16,099 nt of DNA from JAWXBK01 sp040878185. GTDB taxonomy: Bacteria; Pseudomonadota; Alphaproteobacteria; Dongiales; Dongiaceae. The DNA is taken from the NCBI GenBank assembly GCA_040878185.1, contig JBBDMS010000049.1, positions 1 through 16,099 of the forward strand, written 5' to 3'. Positions within the stretch are counted from its first letter, which is position 1; each line of letters opens with the position of its first letter. The position numbers and the translations under genes are program-made. Below are positions 1 through 6,630 of this stretch, piece after piece. Below the pieces are notes generated by a model. That model had not been told where the DNA came from, did no database searches, and saw only the letters and a list, made by a program, of their open reading frames with translations.

Positions 1-754
1 CGAACGGCAGGTCGTCGATCAGCCGCTGGCGCCGGCCGCTCACCGCGTGCCAGCGCTGCGGATCGGCCTTGAGCGCCGCGATCTCGCCGTCGGTCGTCGT
101 CCGTCTTGCGTCGCGATCGGCGCGCTGCCGCGCCGCAACCGACGTGACCGCACGCTTCGCCAGAATCTCGCTTTCGAGCGGCTCGCGCTCGCGCCCGACG
201 ATCGCCCGCGCATGCGCGCCCGGCGCCTCGGCCTCGGCGCCGGCAAACGCCTTCTCGATCAGTGGCGCCAGATTCTCCGCAACCTTGCCCGCTGTCGCCG
301 GATCTTTGGCGAGCCGCGTCGCCGCCGCCTCGAGCGCCCGCTCGATCAGCGACACGCGCGTATCCGCCCAGGCCGCCTCGCCGGCCTTGGCATCGCGCGC
401 GATGAGATCCTCGTCCTCGGGCGAACGCGGCGCATCGGTTGTCGCTGCGTCCCGGTCCGCGAAACTCTCTTTGGTCGGCCCATCCGGCTCGACGACGCCC
501 GGCTCGATGCGATAGCCGGAAAGATGCCGGGCCAGCCCCGTGGTCGGCCGCGCGCGTTTTGCTTCGGCATCGAGGGCGCGCGTGAAGCTCCAGCCGGCCG
601 GCTCGCTTGCCACGGGGCCAGACGGCATCGCGGTCGCCGGCAAAGCCTTTTTAGACAAGCCCGTCTTTGGCGAACCCGCCTGGTGCGAACCCGCCTGGCT
701 CGAACCCGTCTTTGGCGCACCCGCCTTCGGCAAAACCGTCTTGGCATCGGTCAT
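1..754 (-). CDS. Probable phage scaffold/capsid-assembly protein, partial (C-terminus off the left edge)
   Basis: The frame starts MTDAKTVLPKAG and stays open for 251 codons to the window edge with no stop. The ATG at 754 has a good ribosome binding site (GAGGTGA, about 6-7 bases upstream). Residues 6-32 are low-complexity pentapeptide repeats ending mostly in AG or TG, followed by an acidic stretch (SPEDED) and long charged, alanine-rich, probably helical sequence. I do not recognise a domain. The gene follows the portal and Bbp19-like genes, where BPP-1-like phages place the gene just before the major capsid protein, so a scaffold or capsid-assembly role is suggested by position and by the charged helical composition. 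An internal virion protein is the main alternative. That this frame is coding is much surer than the function. Confidence 0.6.
   Translation of the reverse strand, partial: MTDAKTVLPKAGAPKTGSSQAGSHQAGSPKTGLSKKALPATAMPSGPVASEPAGWSFTRALDAEAKRARPTTGLARHLSGYRIEPGVVEPDGPTKESFADRDAATTDAPRSPEDEDLIARDAKAGEAAWADTRVSLIERALEAAATRLAKDPATAGKVAENLAPLIEKAFAGAEAEAPGAHARAIVGREREPLESEILAKRAVTSVAARQRADRDARRTTTDGEIAALKADPQRWHAVSGRRQRLIDDLPF
660..749 (-). repeat. Six tandem 15-bp units encoding pentapeptide repeats
   Basis: Units of exactly 15 bases begin at 660, 675, 690, 705, 720 and 735. On the plus strand most read CCCG(T/C)CT-T/G-GGCGAA or close variants. On the minus strand they encode successive pentapeptides such as APKTG, SSQAG, SHQAG and SPKTG at the N-terminus of the probable scaffold gene. 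Units 1 and 4 differ at one base and units 2 and 3 are near-identical, so recent duplication is likely. Confidence 0.85.
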
Positions 755-780
755 CGGACATCACCTCGGAAAATCGCAAG

Positions 781-803
781 AAAAAGGGTGCCGGCCGACC
801 GGC
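781..803 (-). terminator. Weak candidate terminator before the scaffold-like gene
   Basis: Read on the minus strand, a 5-bp G/C stem (GCCGG/CCGGC, loop TCGG) at 803-790 is followed after ACCC by five T residues at 785-781. The stem is short and the T-run is four bases away, so this is only a candidate. It lies in the 192-base gap (755-946) between the Bbp19-like gene and the scaffold-like gene, in which I see no other feature except the downstream ribosome binding site. Confidence 0.3.
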
Positions 804-946
804 GGGGTCGCCGCGCAGCCCGGTCGCCGCCGAAGCGGATGCCGGGTCGGGAGCGAAGCGGGCGCCACACGCGCAACGGTCGGCCGGCGTCGCGGCGGCA
901 GGCTATGCCGAGCCCGCCGGGCCGCGATCGGTTGAACCGGAAAGCG

Positions 947-1288
947 TCAGCCGTTTGTGCGCGGCGCGCCGGTGCCAGTATTGATGTCCATACCGGCGCC
1001 GGGCAGATCGAGCGGAAAATCTGCGGGCCTCAGCCCGATCATCTCGACGACATGCAGGAACGCATCGCGCGCGCCTTCGTTGAACGACGTCTGATGTGGA
1101 TCGCCGGCAACGAAGCTCGTCGCACCGGCGCGGCAATAGCGCGCAAGATCGTCGAGGATGAGCCGTGCCGTCTCGTCTTTGGGATCGAGCCGCGTGCGAT
1201 AGGCGGCGGCGACCGCGCGGCCGCGCCGCCAGCCGAACGCCCGCATCAGCCAGAGCACGCCGCTCTTCGGCATATTGTTCTCAGCCAT
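947..1288 (-). CDS. Bbp19-like phage protein
   Basis: A 113-residue protein starting MAENNMPKSGVLW. The middle (about residues 45-85) has a run resembling the Bbp19 family of BPP-1-like podoviruses: an Arg-Tyr-Cys segment (DLARYCRAG), then the threonine/serine-rich SFVAGDPHQTSF and the helix EGARDAFLHVVEMIGL. The exact role of Bbp19 proteins is not established to my knowledge; they are found directly after the portal gene. The ATG at 1288 overlaps the portal stop by 8 bases, which suggests translational coupling. An alternative in-frame ATG lies at 1273. The family call rests on recalled sequence resemblance and on position. Confidence 0.6.
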   Translation of the reverse strand: MAENNMPKSGVLWLMRAFGWRRGRAVAAAYRTRLDPKDETARLILDDLARYCRAGATSFVAGDPHQTSFNEGARDAFLHVVEMIGLRPADFPLDLPGAGMDINTGTGAPRTNG

Positions 1289-3032
1289 GCGCGGGTACCG
1301 CGCCCACGCCAGCGCCGGCGCTGACATTCGCCGCCGCGTCCGCTGTATCCCCGCCTGCGACACTGCCGAGCAGGGCCGCTAGTCCCTCACCGCCCAGCAT
1401 GTCCTGCCCGGACTTGCCGGCGGCGGCGAGATTCTTGAGCGCGCCCGAGATCGGTCCGGCCGCACCCGCGAGCTGCTGCATCATCGCCTGTTGTTCCTTC
1501 GCCTCACGCGCCGCAGCGATTTCTTCCGCCGGTCGCAGCAACGAAGCCGGCGCGCCGAACGCCTCGGCGATTGCGCGCGCAGCCGCGTCGGTGTCGATCG
1601 TCTCGAAGACTTCGGGCTTGATCGCGCCGAGCGGCATCAGTGCCTGCAGCGCCTGCACGATCGCCTGCCCCTCGCCCGCGCGCTGCGCACGCGCCGCCGG
1701 CGACACGTAATCGATCTTGAGCTCCGGCAGATCGGCGAGCGATTTCGGCATCGGCGGCACCCGCCCGGCGCGCACCATCATGCCGAACAGCCGGTCGATT
1801 AGCGGATCGAGGAACTCGCTCTGGATGCGCCCGAGATGCGGGCCCATGAGCCGCAGTTTCTCCTCCTGCCGCGCCAGCACCTCGGTCGCGGTCTGGTTCG
1901 GCTGCGCGACCATGAGCAGCAGCGACCAGTGGAACGCCTCGCGCACCGCCTGGCGGCGCTGATCGGCCATCTCGAGCGTGAGCCCGATATTCGCGCCGGT
2001 CACCAGCGGCTGATAGCGCACGCGTCCGTTATCGTCGATGCCGCCATAGATGATGCCGCCCGGTGCCGTGCGGATGCCGCGCACCGAGGCTTCGTCGGGT
2101 GCGAGGATCGGCGGGTCGGCCGCCTTCTGCGCCGCGACGATGGTCGTCTTCGCCATCGCGTTCAGCATCTTGATGTCGGGCAGCGCCAGCATCGCGGGGC
2201 TGTCGCCATAGGCGCTGCGCGAGCGTGTCGACCAGCGCGGCACCTGGTAGGGAAACTCGTAATAGCCGCCTTCGGCGACGATCGTGCGCCCCTCGACGTC
2301 CACGTAAAAACTCTCGAAGGATTTGTCGAAGCGCCCGCCGGCGCGCGCGCCGCCGCCTGCCCCGCCAGCCGATCCGGAATCGTCGCGCGGCTTCACGACA
2401 TGGAGGAAGGTGAATTTGCGTTCGGGCTCGCGCTCGGCCATGCGCCGGATTGCCTCGCTGCATCGTTCGCCCCACTGGCGATGCGCCTGGCGCGCGGTCC
2501 ATTCGAACCGGCGATAGACCGTATCGACCTCGTCGCGCTCGTTCTCGGCGATATAACACTCCGCGAGATGCCGGCAGGCAAAATGCACGCCGCCCTCCGG
2601 CCGCTCCTCGGTATAGAAGACGCCGGTGCCGAACGTGACCAAATCGGCATAGAGATCGACGGCGCGCGCGTAGAAACGTTGCCCGCCCGCCGCGAAGGCC
2701 TGGCGCATGAGCCGCGAGACATCCTCGAGCCAGCGCTGCGCCGCCGGATCCTCGTTGACCCGGTCCTCGCGCGCGCGGATACGGAACCATTCGTTCGCGC
2801 TGTTCGTCACCATGCCCCAGAGCCCGGCCGCGAGATTCTCGGCCGCCATGCCCGGCGTCGCATCGAAGATGCGCTGCTGGCGCTTCTCGCCCGCGCTGCG
2901 CCGGGCGGTGAACTCGGCGCGCATGGGCGCGACGAACTCGGCGATCTCCTGCCAGTGGCTCTCGATCGTGCCGCGCTCGGCGGCAAGCCGCTCCTGGCGG
3001 GCGATCAGCTCGGTCGCACGTTGATCGGTCAT
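1281..3032 (-). CDS. Phage portal protein (T7/BPP-1-type head-tail connector)
   Basis: A 583-residue protein starting MTDQRATELIARQERLAAER. Portal proteins of this family (Head-tail_con) form the dodecameric ring at one capsid vertex through which DNA is pumped by terminase and to which the tail attaches. Typical family landmarks are the early segment ESHWQEIAEFVAPMRAEF, the segment AENLAAGLWGMVTNSANEWF at about 70-90, the DLVTFGTGVFY segment near 130, YGDSPAMLALPDIKMLNAMAK near 280, and the late QTATEVLARQEEKLRLMGPH. The length is normal for the family. The frame is open upstream to a TTG at 3149, but that would run through the terminator stem region, and the ATG at 3032 with an upstream GGAG fits the family N-terminus. 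The C-terminal 50 residues are Ala/Gly-rich. Confidence 0.93.
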   Translation of the reverse strand: MTDQRATELIARQERLAAERGTIESHWQEIAEFVAPMRAEFTARRSAGEKRQQRIFDATPGMAAENLAAGLWGMVTNSANEWFRIRAREDRVNEDPAAQRWLEDVSRLMRQAFAAGGQRFYARAVDLYADLVTFGTGVFYTEERPEGGVHFACRHLAECYIAENERDEVDTVYRRFEWTARQAHRQWGERCSEAIRRMAEREPERKFTFLHVVKPRDDSGSAGGAGGGARAGGRFDKSFESFYVDVEGRTIVAEGGYYEFPYQVPRWSTRSRSAYGDSPAMLALPDIKMLNAMAKTTIVAAQKAADPPILAPDEASVRGIRTAPGGIIYGGIDDNGRVRYQPLVTGANIGLTLEMADQRRQAVREAFHWSLLLMVAQPNQTATEVLARQEEKLRLMGPHLGRIQSEFLDPLIDRLFGMMVRAGRVPPMPKSLADLPELKIDYVSPAARAQRAGEGQAIVQALQALMPLGAIKPEVFETIDTDAAARAIAEAFGAPASLLRPAEEIAAAREAKEQQAMMQQLAGAAGPISGALKNLAAAGKSGQDMLGGEGLAALLGSVAGGDTADAAANVSAGAGVGAVPAHG

Positions 3033-3147
3033 GGGCAGGGAGCTCCGGGTTTGGGAGTGGTGATTTCGAATTGATTGTCGAGAGGCCGTCGATGGAAAGG
3101 CGCAGGGGCATGGCATCCGCTCGAGCGCCCGCCGCCCTGCACCAGAC

Positions 3148-3171
3148 AAAAACCCCGCCGGAGCGGGGTTT
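3148..3171 (-). terminator. Strong intrinsic terminator after the sulfotransferase gene
   Basis: A perfect 9-bp stem (AAACCCCGC at 3150-3158 with GCGGGGTTT at 3163-3171, loop CGGA). On the minus strand the stem runs into a five-base T tract (3152-3148). It lies about 30 bases past the sulfotransferase stop and 115 bases before the portal start, so it should separate the cargo genes from the head genes. It could also act on plus-strand transcripts, since the stem ends in TTT there, but no plus-strand gene precedes it. Confidence 0.85.
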
Positions 3172-3200
3172 CGCGGCTTTACGTCAAGGGCCGAGAGTAG

Positions 3201-3995
3201 CTATACGATGTACCCGAAGCGCAAACAAAGCGCAGAATTTTGAGCGACGATGCGCGCGCGCTCGTCTGGCGTGATGCAGACTCGGTTCGCGACATCAGAT
3301 CGTATCTGTCGAAACCCAAGTTGCTTGCCCTTCAACGCATCATTATTGAAAAACCCCGGACGGTCGCTGGCGATCTCCGCCTCTTCGAGCGCTGCCATGG
3401 TTTCAATTCTCGCGTTATAAACCGCGCGGCTCAAATCCTCGGCTGGTTTATCGATACCCAGCTGGGAACAAATGAGCTCGAGGTTTTTTATCGGGGCGAC
3501 GCGCAGATCTTCGTACCGGATTGTCAGGCACGAGAACGGCAGGTTGCCTCCAGTCCAACTTTCTACATTCTGCGCCCACGTTCCAGCATGACCATCAATC
3601 CAGATTTTACGCCCACCACGATCGATATAGTCCTTCACCCAGGCACGAGCCAGAGCTTCACGTTCGTTCGTAGCCATATCTGGATCGTAGCGGCGGCCTT
3701 GAAGAAATGAGTAGTTCAGCGCAGATTCAAGGACATCCGCAGGATGCCGAACCAGATAAACTGCGCCGCGCGCGAACTCGGCGAACGGAAACGCCGCGTG
3801 ATACATCCAGTGTGTCTTTAGAAGTTTCGCTTCAGATCCCGTAAACAAGACTTTGTCGTGTATATGGATATCTTGAACGAACCTGGCGACCTGATCCGAA
3901 TGGGTGACCGGCCCCTGCAACAGATTCGTCAGCAGGAACCGCAACCAGGTGTTCCCGGATCGGGGATATGAAGCTACCCAGAAAACTGACGGCAT
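3201..3995 (-). CDS. PAPS-dependent sulfotransferase carried in the prophage
   Basis: A 264-residue protein, a usual length for the sulfotransferase domain family. It should transfer sulfate from 3'-phosphoadenosine 5'-phosphosulfate (PAPS) to a hydroxyl or amine acceptor. The 5'-phosphosulfate loop YPRSGNTWLRFLL is at residues 10-22. KTH at 60-62 supplies the likely catalytic His62. The 3'-phosphate motif VRHPADVLESALNY has Arg83 and Ser91 in the expected places. No signal peptide or membrane segment is seen, so the protein is cytoplasmic. Base composition is clearly less G+C-rich than in the flanking phage genes, and the ATG at 3995 has no strong ribosome binding site. It lies between an adhesin-like gene and a terminator, a typical position for a prophage cargo gene. 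The acceptor is unknown; a host surface glycan or lipid is a guess. Confidence 0.9.
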   Translation of the reverse strand: MPSVFWVASYPRSGNTWLRFLLTNLLQGPVTHSDQVARFVQDIHIHDKVLFTGSEAKLLKTHWMYHAAFPFAEFARGAVYLVRHPADVLESALNYSFLQGRRYDPDMATNEREALARAWVKDYIDRGGRKIWIDGHAGTWAQNVESWTGGNLPFSCLTIRYEDLRVAPIKNLELICSQLGIDKPAEDLSRAVYNARIETMAALEEAEIASDRPGFFNNDALKGKQLGFRQIRSDVANRVCITPDERARIVAQNSALCLRFGYIV

Positions 3996-4033
3996 ACGCC
4001 AGTTTATTCATCTTGCGCCGAGGTTTCTAGGCT

Positions 4034-5563
4034 TTATGGAGTTCCCCAGTAAGCGGAGATATCATTTTCTACAGTAACGCGGTCACCTGATGACAGGTGC
4101 GGATTGAACACAATGATCTCTGCCATTTTTCCGTCCAAATGTTGTGCGCCACCTAGTTTACCAATCATATCACATGCCAGTGTCCCGGTTCCGGGGTCAC
4201 CTGCACCAATCGAGCCACCATCTACCCACATTTCTCCCGCGTTAGCGCCAGTTTTTGACCATTCATAGAGATGTCGATCAGTCACAACCGCCCCATGTGC
4301 TGCCGTGAACGAGGCTCCAGCGTAGAACTCTAAAGTTCCATTCGAATTTATTCGATGCTGCCGATTCTGCGTATTATCAACAATGAAGTTGGCTGTGTTT
4401 GCGTTATCCTTTTGCGCGACAACAAATGTGTTCCACGTGGCCGAAGCAGTCGGCTTGGTCATGGTCATAAAGTCGTTCGAGACAAAGTCCAAAGCGGGTC
4501 GCGAGTTCACCAGAGACGCTCCGTACACCGGCTGATCGGTCGCGCCAGCTTGCATGGCATCTAGTGTGTTAGCGCTCTGGTCGTACCAGGTCGTGACAAA
4601 GCCGGTCGCACCGCTGAGCCACGTGGCAATGGCTGCCGTATCGAGGTCGTTTCCATCGAACCCGAAATCGCTTTCCGCATCGTCGCTCGACCGCCTGATT
4701 CGGATGCAATTGCCAGCATAGGCGGTGCGCAGCTTACGCAGCGAATAGGCTTGGACGGCCGTGCCCGAGATCGCATCGAGCAGCAGCGTCGGCGGCGCAT
4801 CGTTATCCACAATCTCCGTCGTGACCGACGCATCGTCGACCGTCCCGATCGACTGCCCGGCGAGGGACACCAAGAAATCCTCGGTGCCTTCGATATCCGT
4901 GTCGTCGATCGTGCTCACCGCGACGGTCTTCTGCGTCGCACCGCCGCCGGTGAAAGTGAGCGCCGTCGAAAGCGACGTGTAGTCGCTCGCCGCATCGGCC
5001 GTGCCGTCCGCGCTCGCAACCGTGATCGTCGCCGTCTGGCCTGGCGCAAGCGTCACGCCGGTATAGGAGACCGTATAGCTCGCCGGGTCGCCCTCATCGG
5101 TCTCCGTCGCGCCTTCGATGCTCCAGACTAACGACGACGTGTCGTCGTCAACAATGAGCGTGTTCACCTGCGAGCTGCCGAGAACGCCCGTCGAAGGATC
5201 CGCAAGCGTCACCGCGAAATCCTCGGTGCCTTCGACAATCGTGTCTTCCATGATCGAGACGGCGACCGTCTTCGATGTCGCGCCGCTGGCCGTGAAAGTG
5301 AGGGTCGTGGCAAGCGCCGTATAGTCCGCCGACGCCGTGGCATTCGGCCAGGACATGCCGCTATTGCCGGTCGCGACGGAGATTGTCGCCGTAACGCCTT
5401 CGCCAAGCGCCGCGCCCGAATAGGAAATGGTATAGATTGCGTTCGCCGCTTCTTCGGTGATTTGCGTCGCGCCTGCGATCGCCCACAAGACTGGCGGCAC
5501 GACATCCGCGCTGCCATTCGGCAGGATGACACCGCCGGCCGCTTCGATGATCACGCCGCGCAT
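4034..5563 (-). CDS. Calx-beta repeat protein with a C-terminal GH54-like/LamG-like region; probable virion adhesin
   Basis: A 509-residue protein with two Calx-beta domains (about 25-142 and 146-257). Each contains the ADYTAL/SDYTSL segment, a TKTVAV/QKTVAV strand and the acidic ending EGTEDF...DDD or DND. Residues about 262-345 (AYSLRKLRTAY, then RIRRSSDDAESDFGF, then TTWYDQSANTLDAMQA) resemble the start of the GH54 arabinofuranosidase beta-sandwich domain. The remainder (FVVAQKDN, then MWVDGG and KMAEIIVFN) resembles a concanavalin/LamG-type lectin fold. I see no proof of catalysis, so carbohydrate binding is the safer reading. The start has a strong AAGGAGG. There is no signal peptide, as expected for a virion component. 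The 3' third of the gene is less G+C-rich than the 5' part, suggesting a swapped receptor-binding end. Confidence 0.8.
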   Translation of the reverse strand: MRGVIIEAAGGVILPNGSADVVPPVLWAIAGATQITEEAANAIYTISYSGAALGEGVTATISVATGNSGMSWPNATASADYTALATTLTFTASGATSKTVAVSIMEDTIVEGTEDFAVTLADPSTGVLGSSQVNTLIVDDDTSSLVWSIEGATETDEGDPASYTVSYTGVTLAPGQTATITVASADGTADAASDYTSLSTALTFTGGGATQKTVAVSTIDDTDIEGTEDFLVSLAGQSIGTVDDASVTTEIVDNDAPPTLLLDAISGTAVQAYSLRKLRTAYAGNCIRIRRSSDDAESDFGFDGNDLDTAAIATWLSGATGFVTTWYDQSANTLDAMQAGATDQPVYGASLVNSRPALDFVSNDFMTMTKPTASATWNTFVVAQKDNANTANFIVDNTQNRQHRINSNGTLEFYAGASFTAAHGAVVTDRHLYEWSKTGANAGEMWVDGGSIGAGDPGTGTLACDMIGKLGGAQHLDGKMAEIIVFNPHLSSGDRVTVENDISAYWGTP

Positions 5564-5600
5564 GGCCGGCCTCCTTCGATGCTGCGAAACGACGCGGCGA

Positions 5601-5897
5601 TTACTGACTCACGCGATAGTCGATCGTGCCGCTGCTATGGGCCGTGCAGGCGAGCCGATAGAGCACGCCGGATTCCGGTTCGTCGGCGACCAGGCTGCAA
5701 TCCGCCTCGTAGGCTGCTTCGCTGCCGGCCGCATCGCGGCTCGCCACATGCCAGGTCGCACTCTCGTCGAAGCTGCGCTCGACCTTGACGGTCGCCGTGC
5801 CGAATCCGGCGAGCGTGATGTTGAACCGCCCGTGAACCGCAACGGCGGCAGAATTTCCGGTGCCTGAGAACACGCCGGCGACGAGAGCGATGGCCAT
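5601..5897 (-). CDS. Small phage protein, predicted beta-rich
   Basis: A 98-residue protein starting MAIALVAGVFSGTGNSAAV. The pattern of alternating hydrophobic residues (FNITLAGFGTATVKVERSF, then WHVASRD, then VLYRLACTAHSSGTIDYRVS) suggests a beta-sandwich of the kind found in small phage structural proteins, and the ending is like proteins that follow the MCGLF-type small gene in podophages. No catalytic motif is visible. The ATG at 5897 has an AAGGA eight bases upstream. It is in the minus-strand run between the MCGMF protein and the adhesin, with gaps of 54 and 37 bases, consistent with one operon. Precise function unknown. Confidence 0.75.
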   Translation of the reverse strand: MAIALVAGVFSGTGNSAAVAVHGRFNITLAGFGTATVKVERSFDESATWHVASRDAAGSEAAYEADCSLVADEPESGVLYRLACTAHSSGTIDYRVSQ

Positions 5898-5951
5898 GAT
5901 CGGTATCCTTGCTGTGATCGGGGAAGGAGAAACAGAAACTTGCCTCGCGGG

Positions 5952-6152
5952 TCAGGCGCCGAGCAATGTCTTGCTCGCGACCGGCGCCGGTGCGGTGACG
6001 CCCGCCCCGCCGGTCAGCAGCGTCGACACGCGGCCGCCGGCAAGCGCACGGCGATGGCGTTCGGCAAGCGCGGCCGCTTCGATCGCGCTATCGTCGATCC
6101 GTGGCGGCGGTGGCGGCGCCTTCGGTTTGTTGGCTTGGAACATGCCGCACAT
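5952..6152 (-). CDS. Small MCGMF-type phage protein
   Basis: A 66-residue protein starting MCGMFQANKPKAPPPPPR and ending SKTLLGA. Small proteins with an MCG(L/M)F start, a proline run, an Ala-rich charged helix (AALAERHRRALAGGR) and a TLLTGG...KTLLG ending are common in the terminase/portal region of podophages, and I recognise the pattern although no role is established. The frame is open upstream, but the ATG at 6152 has a textbook GGAGG at 7 bases, which decides the start. Its first 65 bases overlap the 3' end of the Gp13-like gene in another frame. Confidence 0.8.
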   Translation of the reverse strand: MCGMFQANKPKAPPPPPRIDDSAIEAAALAERHRRALAGGRVSTLLTGGAGVTAPAPVASKTLLGA

Positions 6153-6630
6153 GATCGAACCTCCATACGAACGTGATGAATGTTTCCCGGTTGCGTCCGA
6201 AATCGCGATGTACCGCTTCGACCTCGGCACCGAGATGGCGGAGCCAGCGATGCGCGGTTTCGTGGCTTTCGATGCTCTTGCATTCGCAGCGATGCGCGCC
6301 GGCTTTGGCCAATACCGACAGGACCGCGATGCGCGCCCAGCGCGTTGCCGAGCGGGCAACCAGCGGCCAGCGATCGGTCGCGATCATCCAGACGTTCCAC
6401 ATGCCGGGCCAGCATTCGACCGCGCCCATCGCGGCGACGGGATCGCCATCCGCGGCGACCACGGCGCCGAACCGGCTCATGGCGACCAGATCGCGTGCCA
6501 GCGCATCCGGATCGTCGTCGAAGCGCGTTGCAAACACTTCGAGCCGGTCGCCCTCGCGCATCGCACGCGCCACGACAGCAACGAACGCTTCGGTCAGCGG
6601 CAGGAGAACGGGCTCCGCCATGAGATGCAT
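6088..6630 (-). CDS. Gp13/DUF2833-like phage protein (GNAT-like fold)
   Basis: A protein of about 180 residues. The core (ALARDLVAMSRFGAVVAADG, then PVAAMGAVECWPGMWNVWMI, then CKSIESHETAHRWLRHLGAE) resembles the T7 Gp13 / DUF2833 family, which has an acetyltransferase-like fold and is found beside terminase and portal genes in podophages. An enzymatic role is not shown. The start is uncertain: ATG at 6630 overlaps the terminase stop as TGATG; a GTG at 6633 and an ATG at 6621 (GGTGA six bases upstream) are alternatives. The stop at 6088 leaves a 65-base overlap with the next gene, so the last 20 or so residues (SQQTEGAATAATDRR) may be a non-conserved tail. Confidence 0.65.
   Translation of the reverse strand: MHLMAEPVLLPLTEAFVAVVARAMREGDRLEVFATRFDDDPDALARDLVAMSRFGAVVAADGDPVAAMGAVECWPGMWNVWMIATDRWPLVARSATRWARIAVLSVLAKAGAHRCECKSIESHETAHRWLRHLGAEVEAVHRDFGRNRETFITFVWRFDHVRHVPSQQTEGAATAATDRR

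Noticed and set aside
47..1324. Long plus-strand open frame (425 codons) across the scaffold-like and Bbp19-like genes
   Set aside because: Extremely Arg-rich product without domains; it is the shadow of minus-strand genes that have good ribosome binding sites and recognisable families.
1836..3074. 412-codon plus-strand open frame opposite the portal gene
   Set aside because: Antisense to an unmistakable portal protein; high G+C makes stop-free reverse frames common.
3033..3149. Upstream TTG-started extension of the portal (39 extra residues)
   Set aside because: The added sequence is not portal-like, would start at the terminator, and the ATG at 3032 matches the family N-terminus.
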